From the NCBI GenBank assembly GCA_963791235.1, contig CAWBRW010000017.1, positions 186,001-250,000 of the forward strand: a stretch of 64,000 nucleotides of DNA. Direction: 5' to 3'. This document shows positions 39,092 to 47,383 of the stretch, piece by piece; position 1 is the first letter of the stretch; each line of letters begins with the position of its first letter. Source of the DNA: JALORV01 sp963791235 (GTDB taxonomy: Bacteria; Pseudomonadota; Gammaproteobacteria; Burkholderiales; Burkholderiaceae_F). The notes beneath the pieces were generated by a model. The model did not search any database. It was not told the DNA's origin and was given only the letters and a program-made list of their open reading frames with translations. Made by a program: the position numbers and the translations under genes.

Positions 39092-40009
39092 TCAGAACGG
39101 CTTGTCGCCGATGATCCCGGCGCGTTCCATCTTGCGGTGGCAGGGCGGGTAGTCCATCACCGCGTAGTGCTGCGTTGAGCGGTTGTCCCACATCGCCATG
39201 CTGTTGGGCTTCCAGCGCCAGCGCACCTGGTACTCGGGAATGACGGCCTGGCTGATTAGGTACTGCAGCAGGTTCGCGGCGCCCGGGGCGTAGTCCTGGC
39301 CGTAGCGGACGAACTCTGGCGTATGGAAGTTCGTAAAGTGTGTCGCGAACGCGTTGACGAACAGGATCTTCTCGCCGGTCTCCGGGTGCGTGCGCACGAC
39401 CGGGTGCTCGGCGTCCGGGAACTGCGACTTCAATGCCAGACGCTTTTCGATCGGCATCGCCGCGCCGAAGCTCGCCTCGATCGAATGACGCGCGCGCAGC
39501 CCGGCGATCTGCGTCTTCACGTACTCGGGCAGCTTGTCATACGCGAGCACCATGTTGGCCCACATCGTGTCGCCGCCAACCGGCGGGCACTCGACACAGC
39601 GCAGCACGCAGCCGAACGGCGGCTTCTCGCGCCAGGTCGCGTCGGTATGCCACGCATTCTCGTAGCGATCGTTCGGTGTCTCGGGCGACTTGTAGATGCG
39701 CACCAGGCCCGGATGCTCCGGATCGCTGCCGGCAACCGGATGGTCCTCGAGTTCGCCGAAGTGCCGCGCGAAGGCGACATGCTCGGCGCGCGTGATGTCC
39801 TGGTCGCGGAAGAAGAGCACGCGATGCTTCAGCAGCAACGCACGGATCTCGGCGATCAGGTCCTTGTCGCGCGAGGCGACGCCGAGGTTGACGTTCGACA
39901 ACTCGGCGCCGATCGCGCAGGTGAGCTGCTCGACCTTGATCGAGGTCTGCAACGAGCCTGCGTGAACGACTGCGGGTGCAACGTGTTCGGTGGCGGCGAC
40001 CTGGGTCAT
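39092..40009 (-). CDS. TauD/TfdA family 2-oxoglutarate-dependent dioxygenase
   Basis: This 305-residue Fe(II) enzyme has the facial-triad HxD in AWHTDATWRE, the distal histidine in DNRSTQHYAVMDY, and the 2-oxoglutarate arginine in CHRKMERAGI. Family members hydroxylate taurine, alkyl sulfates or aromatic ethers; TauD-type reactions on sulfonates release sulfite. AAGGAG lies before the ATG at 40009. It is the first gene of the minus-strand run through BKACE, hydrolase, quinone reductase, MFS, CoA ligase and YeiH. Confidence 0.88.
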   Translation of the reverse strand: MTQVAATEHVAPAVVHAGSLQTSIKVEQLTCAIGAELSNVNLGVASRDKDLIAEIRALLLKHRVLFFRDQDITRAEHVAFARHFGELEDHPVAGSDPEHPGLVRIYKSPETPNDRYENAWHTDATWREKPPFGCVLRCVECPPVGGDTMWANMVLAYDKLPEYVKTQIAGLRARHSIEASFGAAMPIEKRLALKSQFPDAEHPVVRTHPETGEKILFVNAFATHFTNFHTPEFVRYGQDYAPGAANLLQYLISQAVIPEYQVRWRWKPNSMAMWDNRSTQHYAVMDYPPCHRKMERAGIIGDKPF

Positions 40010-40439
40010 GCTTCTGTCTCCTTGAATGCGTGGTGAGCCGCACTGAGGTGGCTGTCTGCGAAGGCAGAAACCTCTCTTGGCACGCTGCGCAGACTAAGGA
40101 GTCGAGGCCAGTCCCTCCCCCCCTTCGCCGAGGGGGCGGCGCGCCGTTGACGCCGCAGCGGGTTCGGGTCAAAAAACCCTTGTCAGGCAGCTACTTGCAG
40201 CAGCCCCAGCGTCCGTAGGCTCAACTCACAGCTGCGACGGGGGCACGTAAAGCCCCGGGTGCGGGGGTCCCAAAGGCCGCATTCGTATCGTTCACGAAGC
40301 CTTGCGCGTTCGACGTCGCGGGCGCCAACCTCATGGTCAACGCGCGCGCCTGCGGTGGTGTGATGACTCGGCCGTTGGAAGAATTCCTCGACCGCAGCGA
40401 GGCCGGGACGACTGCCAGCGGCGCGGGGCAACACCGGAT
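40010..40439. other. Gene-free stretch with a C-run/G-run repeat
   Basis: These 430 bases lie between the TauD-like gene and the end of the LuxR-type regulator gene, both on the minus strand, so the promoter of the TauD run should be here. At 40117-40136 a run of seven C, then TTCGCCGA, then five G forms a hairpin like those near 22457, 25692 and 43231. No coding frame is convincing. Confidence 0.5.
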
Positions 40440-43148
40440 CTACTCCGCTTCGGCGAGCAGCCCCAGCAACTGCGCGCGCCGAACCACCTGCTTGCGCGTG
40501 CCGGCGTCGAGCTTGCCGAACAGGTTCTTCAGGTGCCACTTGATCGTCTCCTCACCGATCTGCATCGCGCGGGCGATCTCCTTGTTCGACAGGTTGCGCG
40601 CCAGTAACTCGAGCACCTCGCGCTCCTTCGGCGTCAGCGCCATGCTCGGAGTTGCCCGGGATTCCTGCGGGCGCAGCGGCCGCATCGGTGCCGCCAGGGG
40701 GCGCACGGCCCCGACGGCAGGCACGCCGCGGACATCTGCGGCGCCCGACTCCTCGGCTACCACACGCTGCGCCCAATCGCCAACGGCAGGGTGCGCATCG
40801 ACGAAAAGCCGCGCCAGTCCGTACGTCTTCGCGAGGTCGATCGCCTCCCGGAGCAGCGCGACCGACTTTTCGCCGCAGTGGTCGAGCGCAAACGCGCGCA
40901 GTGCCATGACCTCGATGCGGACGCGGCCGAGCCCCATCGCCTCGGCAGCTGTTCCGGCGCGTGCCAGCGTATCCAGTGCGTTGCGCCAGTCCTGGGCTGC
41001 GATCGCCGCATTCGCGTGCGCGAGCTGATGCATCCAGTCGACGCTGCGCCGCCACAGCTTTCCGCTCGGCACATCCTTGCGGGAGAGGAATGCATCGAGA
41101 CGCTCGCACAGTTCGCGGCAGGTCTCGGCCCGGTAGCGGCGCGCGTGCATGCGAATCTGGTCCGCCAGGCTGGCCACTGCGATTCGCGGCAGGTTTCGGC
41201 CGACCCCGACTGCATGCATCGCCTCGAGATACTCGAGCGTCCGATGTTCGGCCCCCTCGGCCGCAGCGATGCGCGCGACCGTTCGAAAGCCCAGCATTAC
41301 CGCATCCGGCAGGCCGCTGCGTTCGAGCACGTCCAGCCGATTGGCCAGGAACGCGGCGGCTTCCCGGGGTTGATCGCGCTCCCAGACGGCGGCAGCCAGC
41401 AGGGAAGCGAGCATGCAGACGAACGGGTCGCGGCGTCCGAGATCTTCCTCGGCGCTCGCCAGCGCCGGCCGCAGCAGACTCTCGGTCAACAGGACCTGTC
41501 CTTCCCACAGATAGCTGAGTGCGGTGATGTACTCGCCTCGAAGGGCGAGATGGCGGAACGCGTCGCCGAAATCGCCGCGCGGCGCCTGCTGCTGGCAGTG
41601 ACGCGCCTGCGCGGGGTTTCCTTCGAACAGCGCGCGGAACGCCTTGCGGTTGGCATGCACGTACAGCAGCTGCGGGTCTGTCAGCGGCGGCGACTCGGCC
41701 CAGGGATCGTGGAGTTCGGCGAAGCGATCCGGATCGTCCGCATAGCCGGCCGCGGCGCTCAGGATCAACGCGCACTCGCAGCGCATGGCGGCGTCGCTGC
41801 CCGAGTGCGCAAGGATGCGTTCAACCATCGCCTGGGCTTCGGCGTGACGCTCGCTGATCGCCAGCGCCCAGGCCGCCGCCAGCAGCAGGCGCGGCCGGCG
41901 GTCGAGTTCGGCGCCGGGCAGGCGGCCCAGCCAGTCAAGCACCGCGCCCAGGCGGCCACGAGTCAACACGTTCTCGTACAGGCAGCGCTCCGCGAGGTCG
42001 TATGCCTGCTGACGCTGACCGGCGTCTAGCGCGTGCTGCGCCGCCTGCTCGAGCATTCCCTGTCCGGCCAGCCAAGCGGAAGCGCGGCTATGCAGCTCGG
42101 ACCGCACCACCGGCCTGAGCTTCGCAAAGCGCTGGCGCAGCGCGTCGCGCGCCACCATGTGCATGCGCAGCCAGTCGCTGCCTTCGCTCGCGACGAGCAG
42201 CGGTGTTTCGCGCGCCAGGCGCGCCAGGCGCTCGGCGGCATCCACCATTCCGGTCATCGCAGAGCAAAGGTCGGCATGCAGGTCATCGACGATCGCGATG
42301 CGCGTCAGGAACTCCGCATCGTCCGGGTCGAGTTTCGCGAACAGCGCATTGACCAGGTGATCGTGCAGCTGGCCGGAGCGCGTGGTTATCGCGTTGATCG
42401 TCGCGCGTGGATCGGCGCTGTGTGCGACCGCCGAAAGCGCCAGTTGCAGCCCGAGCGGCCAGCCTTCGGTCAGCTCGTGCAGTCGGGCCGCCGAGTCCGC
42501 GTCGGCGCGCTGACTGAAACGGTCGCCGATCAGCGCGAGAGTTTCATCGAGCTGGAAGCGCAGCGTGGAAGCGCCGATCAGTTCGCACTGACCGTACGGA
42601 ACCAGGTCTCCGACGCCGAGGTCGCGCTCCGGACGAGCGGCGACGACGACCCTGAGGTTCGCAGGCGTGTTGTGCAGCAGGTAGGTGAGCGCCTTGCGCG
42701 AGGGGCCGGGCAGCCGGTCGGCCTCATCGATCATCAGGATGACGTCGAGCGCGGACTGCGCGACCTCGGCCAGCCACGCGGTGATGCCTTCGAGTCCGGC
42801 CGGCACGCTCTCGATCAGCGCGTGCCCGAAGGTCTGACGTCCCGAGCCCAGCCGCACCGCCAGCGCCAGACTCCTGACGAATCTCTGTGGATCATCGTCC
42901 TCCTGGGAGGCGAACCAGGCGACGACCGAACCATGCGAAAGGAACTCTCGGCGCCACTGGGCGAGCAGGGCGGTCTTGCCGAAACCGGCGGGCGCCTGCA
43001 GGACGATCACCGGGCGCTCGCGGAACTTCGGATCGTCCGAACGCAGCCGTGCGCGGACCAGAAGGTCGCGAGGGACGCGCGGCGGCGTGACCTTCAGCAA
43101 AAGTGCCGATGCCGGGTTGTCGGTGCGCCGCTCTGCCTGGGTCGCCAC
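40440..43148 (-). CDS. MalT-like ATP-dependent LuxR family regulator
   Basis: This protein of about 902 residues has an N-terminal STAND-type ATPase with Walker A APAGFGKTALL and Walker B ILMIDEADRL, a long TPR-like helical middle, and a C-terminal LuxR helix-turn-helix (LTPKEREVLELLARNLSNKEIA ending near the stop). MalT and AlkS, of the same design, turn on catabolic genes when a small molecule binds. I chose the GTG at 43148, just before LLLKVTPPRVPRDLLVR, where the family usually begins; no ribosome-binding site confirms it. Its place beside the catabolic run and the DUF1302 set suggests it controls them. Confidence 0.85.
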   Translation of the reverse strand: MATQAERRTDNPASALLLKVTPPRVPRDLLVRARLRSDDPKFRERPVIVLQAPAGFGKTALLAQWRREFLSHGSVVAWFASQEDDDPQRFVRSLALAVRLGSGRQTFGHALIESVPAGLEGITAWLAEVAQSALDVILMIDEADRLPGPSRKALTYLLHNTPANLRVVVAARPERDLGVGDLVPYGQCELIGASTLRFQLDETLALIGDRFSQRADADSAARLHELTEGWPLGLQLALSAVAHSADPRATINAITTRSGQLHDHLVNALFAKLDPDDAEFLTRIAIVDDLHADLCSAMTGMVDAAERLARLARETPLLVASEGSDWLRMHMVARDALRQRFAKLRPVVRSELHSRASAWLAGQGMLEQAAQHALDAGQRQQAYDLAERCLYENVLTRGRLGAVLDWLGRLPGAELDRRPRLLLAAAWALAISERHAEAQAMVERILAHSGSDAAMRCECALILSAAAGYADDPDRFAELHDPWAESPPLTDPQLLYVHANRKAFRALFEGNPAQARHCQQQAPRGDFGDAFRHLALRGEYITALSYLWEGQVLLTESLLRPALASAEEDLGRRDPFVCMLASLLAAAVWERDQPREAAAFLANRLDVLERSGLPDAVMLGFRTVARIAAAEGAEHRTLEYLEAMHAVGVGRNLPRIAVASLADQIRMHARRYRAETCRELCERLDAFLSRKDVPSGKLWRRSVDWMHQLAHANAAIAAQDWRNALDTLARAGTAAEAMGLGRVRIEVMALRAFALDHCGEKSVALLREAIDLAKTYGLARLFVDAHPAVGDWAQRVVAEESGAADVRGVPAVGAVRPLAAPMRPLRPQESRATPSMALTPKEREVLELLARNLSNKEIARAMQIGEETIKWHLKNLFGKLDAGTRKQVVRRAQLLGLLAEAE

Positions 43149-43230
43149 GATTTGTCTGGGTTCGAGGTGGTTGAGACTTGCGAGCGATTCTAGGAGGTAT
43201 CGCTGCCGCCCGACCGACGAGCGGGCGGCA

Positions 43231-43251
43231 CCCCCCTTTGAATAGGGGGGG
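43231..43251. repeat. C-run/G-run inverted repeat element
   Basis: Six C, then TTTGAATA, then seven G form a short hairpin between the divergent regulator and stress-protein genes. It belongs with the similar elements near 22457, 25692 and 40117. Confidence 0.55.
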
Positions 43252-43334
43252 CGACCGACAGGGCGGCACCCTAGGATGCGTTTCGAAGCACCAGCCGGAC
43301 GCATTGTCACGGCTGCGCCCTATCAGGAGTCGCC

Positions 43335-44342
43335 ATGTATCGGCATCTGCTCGTCCCCGTCGACGGCACCGACCTCTCGACCCAGGTCGTCGGTCAGGCC
43401 GTCGAGTTCGCACGCACACTCGGCGCGCGCGTCACGTTCTTCCACGCGGTCCCCGATCACTCGACGTCGCTGCGCGGGGAGGCGGAGGTCGTCTGGTCGA
43501 CGTCGCCCGGCGACTACGTCTACGCGTTCGAAGGCCGCGCGCGCGAACTGCTCGCGAAGGCGGAATCGGCTGCGCGGGCCCAGGGTGTTCCCTGCGGCGC
43601 GGTGAGTTCGGTGAGCGACCGGCCGTACGAAGCGATCCTCGCCGCCGCGCGCGATGCCGGCTGCGACCTGATCTTCATGGCGTCGCACGGCCGGCGCAGC
43701 AACATCGGCATGGTGCTTGGCTCGCAGACGCTGAAGGTGCTGATGCAGACCGAAATCCCGGTGCTGGTCGCGGCGACCAGCAACCCGGCGGCGCCGGCGC
43801 GCGCGATCGGCATCATCCGCGACGAGCACCGCTCGCTCGCCGCGGTGCTGCACGCGTGGATGCACCTGATCGCCAAGGCGCGCTCCGATGGCAATGCGCC
43901 GGATCGCACGCTGATGCACGCGATCGTTCGCTACATCCGCGACTTCCCGGTCGCCCTGCATCACCCGAAGGAAGACGATTACCTGTTCAGCAAACTGCGC
44001 GCACGCACTTCGGCAGTCGACGCGGAGCTCGACGAACTGCAGCGGCAACATCAGCGCGATGAACGGCTCGTCGCCGAGCTTGCGGCGCTGGTCGAGAACG
44101 AGCAGACCGATCCGGCAGCTCTCGAAACCGCGGTCAAGCGCTACGCGGACTTCATCTGGGAGCACCTCGGCCGCGAGGAGAGCGTGATTCTTCCCGCCGC
44201 GCAGAAGTATCTGAAGGACACGGACTGGGTCGAGATCGACGCCGCGTTCTCGGCCAATCGCGACCCGCGCTTTGTCGCCGACACCGATCTGCAGTACCGG
44301 CGCCTGTTCTCGCGCATCGTCAACCTGGCAAAGGCAGCCTAG
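43335..44342 (+). CDS. Universal stress protein fused to a hemerythrin domain
   Basis: This 335-residue protein joins two domains. Residues 1-150 are a UspA domain (start YRHLLVPVDGTDLS, end ASHGRRSNIGMVLGSQT, close to the ATP-binding pattern). Residues 155-320 are a hemerythrin-like domain with the iron-ligand set in IIRDEHRSL, LHHPKEDDYLF, HQRDERLV and WEHLGREESVILP. Fusions of these domains are rare to moderately common in betaproteobacteria, and the hemerythrin half could sense oxygen, NO or iron. The ATG at 43335 has AGGAG upstream. It stands as a single gene. Confidence 0.87.
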   Translation: MYRHLLVPVDGTDLSTQVVGQAVEFARTLGARVTFFHAVPDHSTSLRGEAEVVWSTSPGDYVYAFEGRARELLAKAESAARAQGVPCGAVSSVSDRPYEAILAAARDAGCDLIFMASHGRRSNIGMVLGSQTLKVLMQTEIPVLVAATSNPAAPARAIGIIRDEHRSLAAVLHAWMHLIAKARSDGNAPDRTLMHAIVRYIRDFPVALHHPKEDDYLFSKLRARTSAVDAELDELQRQHQRDERLVAELAALVENEQTDPAALETAVKRYADFIWEHLGREESVILPAAQKYLKDTDWVEIDAAFSANRDPRFVADTDLQYRRLFSRIVNLAKAA

Positions 44343-44379
44343 GGGCGGCACTGTCCAGGAGGCTGCTGCTGCCGGAGCG

Positions 44380-45537
44380 CTAGAGCGCAGCGCGGATGCG
44401 CCGCAGCGCCTCGCGCAGAGTCTCCTCTTTCTTCGCAAAGCAGAAGCGCACGACGCGCCGGTCAGTCGGAGAGTCGTAGAACACCGAGACCGGAATCACC
44501 GCGACGCCGTACTTCACGATCATCGCTTGAGCGAACTCGGGCTCAGCCGCGCTGCTCAGCGCCGAGTAGTCGGCGAGCACGAAGTAGGTACCCGGGCACG
44601 GCAGCACACGGAACGGCGTGTCGCGCAGGCCATCGACGAAGAGGTCGCGCTTGGACTGGTAGAACTTCGGCAGCTCGAGATAGGGCGCCGGATCCGACAG
44701 GTACGCGGCAAACGCGTGCTGCGCGGGCGTGTTCACCGCGAACACCATGAACTGGTGCACCTTGCGGATCTCAGCGGAGATCTCTGCCGGCGCACAGGCA
44801 TAGCCGACCTTCCAGCCGGTCGTGTGGAACGTCTTGCCGAAGCTCGAGATGACGACCGTGCGCTCGGCGAGCGCGGCCGATCGCATCAGCGACTGGTGTG
44901 CGACGCCGTCAAAGACGATGTGTTCGTAAACCTCGTCGGAGAGCAGCAGCACACCGGTTTCCTCGACGATGCGCTCGAGCGCGGCGAGGTCATCCGCACC
45001 GAGCACGCGCCCGGTAGGGTTGTGCGGGAAATTCAGCATGATTAGCCGCGTCTGCGGCGTGACCGCCGCGCGGATGCGCTCCCAGTCCGGGGCATAGCCG
45101 CGTGCGGCGTCCAGCGGCACGTACACCGGGCGTCCGCCCGCGAGTTCGATCGACGGCACGTAGCTGTCGTAGGTCGGCTCCGGCACGATGACTTCATCGC
45201 CCGGGCGTACCAGTGCCAGCACGCTCGCCATGATCGCCTGGGTCGCACCCGCAGTCACCGTGATCTCGCCGTCCGCGTCGTAGCTGTGCCCATAGAGCGC
45301 GGCGTTCTTGGCGGCGATCGCCGCGCGCAGCGCCGGCACGCCCGTCATCGGCGCGTATTGGTTGTGCCCAGCGCGCACGGCATCGCCGAGTAACTGCTGC
45401 AGACGCGGGTCACAGTTGAAGTCCGGGAAGCCCTGGCCGAGGTTCACGGCGTTGTGCTTCACGGCCAGTTGCGACATGACGGTGAAGATCGTCGTGCCGA
45501 CGTGAGGCAGTCGTGAAACCAACCGGGGCCTGGGCAT
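44380..45537 (-). CDS. PLP-dependent aminotransferase, YbdL (methionine aminotransferase) type
   Basis: This 385-residue class I aminotransferase has the motifs VNLGQGFPDFNCDP, NQYAPMTGVPALR, NFPHNPTGRVL, the aspartate region LLLSDEVYEHIVFD, and the PLP lysine in SSFGKTFHTTGWKVGYA. The pattern matches E. coli YbdL, which prefers methionine and related amino acids and is linked to methionine salvage. It is divergent from the RutE-like gene with 110 bases between them. Confidence 0.87.
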   Translation of the reverse strand: MPRPRLVSRLPHVGTTIFTVMSQLAVKHNAVNLGQGFPDFNCDPRLQQLLGDAVRAGHNQYAPMTGVPALRAAIAAKNAALYGHSYDADGEITVTAGATQAIMASVLALVRPGDEVIVPEPTYDSYVPSIELAGGRPVYVPLDAARGYAPDWERIRAAVTPQTRLIMLNFPHNPTGRVLGADDLAALERIVEETGVLLLSDEVYEHIVFDGVAHQSLMRSAALAERTVVISSFGKTFHTTGWKVGYACAPAEISAEIRKVHQFMVFAVNTPAQHAFAAYLSDPAPYLELPKFYQSKRDLFVDGLRDTPFRVLPCPGTYFVLADYSALSSAAEPEFAQAMIVKYGVAVIPVSVFYDSPTDRRVVRFCFAKKEETLREALRRIRAAL

Positions 45538-45647
45538 GAAAATTCAGAAAAAACAGGGACTTGGAGGCGACCGAATTATACTTTCAAGTTCGCGCGCGGT
45601 CGCTCTTCCTGATTGGGCGAGCGCCACTGCCTCTCTCGACAACCCCA

Positions 45648-46244
45648 ATGACCACTCATCGCCTCGCCGACGCCGCACTGGACCAACTGCTGCGCTCGGC
45701 GCGCACGCACAACGCCTGGAGCCCCCGCCCGGTTCCTGATCTGCTGCTGCAGGAACTTTATGACCTCTGCAAGTGGGGTCCGACGAGTGCCAACTGTTCG
45801 CCGCTCCGCGTCGTGTTCGTGACGTCGCCGCAGGCGAAGGAAAAGCTGGTCGCCTGCATGAACCCGGGCAATGTCGACAAGACGCGCCAGGCACCGGTGA
45901 CCGCGATCCTCGCGATGGACATGCAGTTCTACGACGAACTGCCGCGGCTCTTTCCGCATGCGCCGGATGCCCGGTCATGGTTTGCCGGCAAGCCGACTGC
46001 GATCGAGAGCACCGCGTTCCGCAACAGCTCGCTGCAGGGTGGCTACTTCATTCTCGCCGCTCGGGCGCTCGGGCTCGACTGCGGTCCGATGTCCGGGTTC
46101 GACGCGCACAAGCTCAATGCCGCGTTCTTTCCGGACGGCCGTTGGCGCGTGAACTTCGTCTGCAACCTCGGCTACGGCGATCCGGCGGCGCTGTTCCCGC
46201 GCTCGCCGCGGCTCGCGTTCGAAGAGGCTTGCCGCGTCGTCTGA
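45648..46244 (+). CDS. Malonic semialdehyde reductase-like nitroreductase (RutE type)
   Basis: This 198-residue flavoprotein matches RutE: LLRSARTHNAWSPRPV, YDLCKWGPTSANCSPLRVVFV, and the late FNSGFD-equivalent PMSGFDAHKLNAAFF. RutE reduces malonic semialdehyde to 3-hydroxypropionate in uracil breakdown; no other rut gene is here, so the substrate may differ. I chose the ATG at 45648. The M14 peptidase gene begins five bases after its stop. Confidence 0.86.
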   Translation: MTTHRLADAALDQLLRSARTHNAWSPRPVPDLLLQELYDLCKWGPTSANCSPLRVVFVTSPQAKEKLVACMNPGNVDKTRQAPVTAILAMDMQFYDELPRLFPHAPDARSWFAGKPTAIESTAFRNSSLQGGYFILAARALGLDCGPMSGFDAHKLNAAFFPDGRWRVNFVCNLGYGDPAALFPRSPRLAFEEACRVV

Positions 46245-46249
46245 GCCTC

Positions 46250-47383
46250 ATGTCGATCCATATCAGCAGTGCGTTTGACGGCGGGGCGATCGAGGTCGTC
46301 GCCGTGCAGGAATCCTCGGCCGACCTGCGGATCCGGCACGACGTGCTTGGCGACGGCAACTCGTCCGAGTTCCTGCAGTGGTTTCACTTTCGGGTCAGCG
46401 GCGTCGAAGACACGGGCGCCACGCTCCGGATCCTGAATGCCGGGGTGACCACCTATCCGGACGGCTGGCGCGACTATCGCGCCGTCGCGTCGACCGACCG
46501 GCGCCAGTGGTTTCGCCTTCCGACCCGCTTCGACGGAACCGTCATGACGATCGACGTGCCGGCCGGGCCGCCGACGTATGTCGCGTACTTCGAGCCGTTT
46601 TCATGGGACCGCCACCTTGCGCTGCTGGCAGACTGCGTGGCACGCGGCGCGCGCCAGCGCCGGCTGGGTGGCAGCGTGCAGGGGCGTGACGTGGACGAAC
46701 TGGTCGTCGGTGCAGGCGAGCGGGCGGTCTGGATCATCGCTCGCCAGCATCCGGGCGAAACGATGGCCGAATGGTTCGTCGATGGACTCCTGCAACGACT
46801 GCTGGACCCGGCTGACGCGGTGGCGCACGAACTTCGACGCATGGCCACCTTTCACATCGTCCCCAACATGAACCCGGATGGTTCGGTGCTCGGCAACCTG
46901 CGTACCAATGCGACCGGTGCCAACCTCAATCGCGAGTGGCTGCAGCCGACCCCCGAGCGCAGCCCCGAAGTGCTTGCCGTGCGCGATGCGATCCACGCAA
47001 CCGGGTGCGCGGCGTTCTTCGACATCCACGGCGATGAGAACCTGCCGTACGTCTTCGTTGCTGGTTGCGAGATGCTGCCGGGTTTCAGCGAGCAGCAGGC
47101 AAGCGCGCAGGCCGCCTTCGCGGCGGACTTCCGCGCAGCCAATCCGGACTTCCAGAGCGAGCACGGCTATGCCGCCAGCAAGTACAAGGAAGACGTGCTG
47201 AAACTCGCCTCCAAGTACATCGGCCACACGTTCGGGTGCCTGTCGCTGACGCTGGAGATGCCCTTCAAGGACAACGCCAACGCGCCCGACGAGCGCCACG
47301 GATGGAGCGCCGCGCGCAGCGCCCGGCTGGGCGCCGACATGCTCGCAGCGCTGCGGCTGCACCTGCATCGGAATCCGTCATGA
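46250..47383 (+). CDS. M14 metallopeptidase, cytosolic carboxypeptidase (CCP)-like
   Basis: This 377-residue protein has the CCP N-terminal beta-sandwich domain (FLQWFHFRVSGV ... YVAYFEPFSWDRH, about residues 1-125) and the M14 zinc peptidase domain. Zinc ligands are in ARQHPGET and FFDIHGDE; NANLNREW-type arginine residues lie at TGANLNREWL, and the catalytic glutamate is in LTLEMPFKDN. There is no signal peptide, so it acts in the cytoplasm. Eukaryotic CCPs remove glutamates from tubulin; the bacterial substrates are unknown. The stop overlaps the start of the GNAT-exonuclease gene by four bases. Confidence 0.87.
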   Translation: MSIHISSAFDGGAIEVVAVQESSADLRIRHDVLGDGNSSEFLQWFHFRVSGVEDTGATLRILNAGVTTYPDGWRDYRAVASTDRRQWFRLPTRFDGTVMTIDVPAGPPTYVAYFEPFSWDRHLALLADCVARGARQRRLGGSVQGRDVDELVVGAGERAVWIIARQHPGETMAEWFVDGLLQRLLDPADAVAHELRRMATFHIVPNMNPDGSVLGNLRTNATGANLNREWLQPTPERSPEVLAVRDAIHATGCAAFFDIHGDENLPYVFVAGCEMLPGFSEQQASAQAAFAADFRAANPDFQSEHGYAASKYKEDVLKLASKYIGHTFGCLSLTLEMPFKDNANAPDERHGWSAARSARLGADMLAALRLHLHRNPS

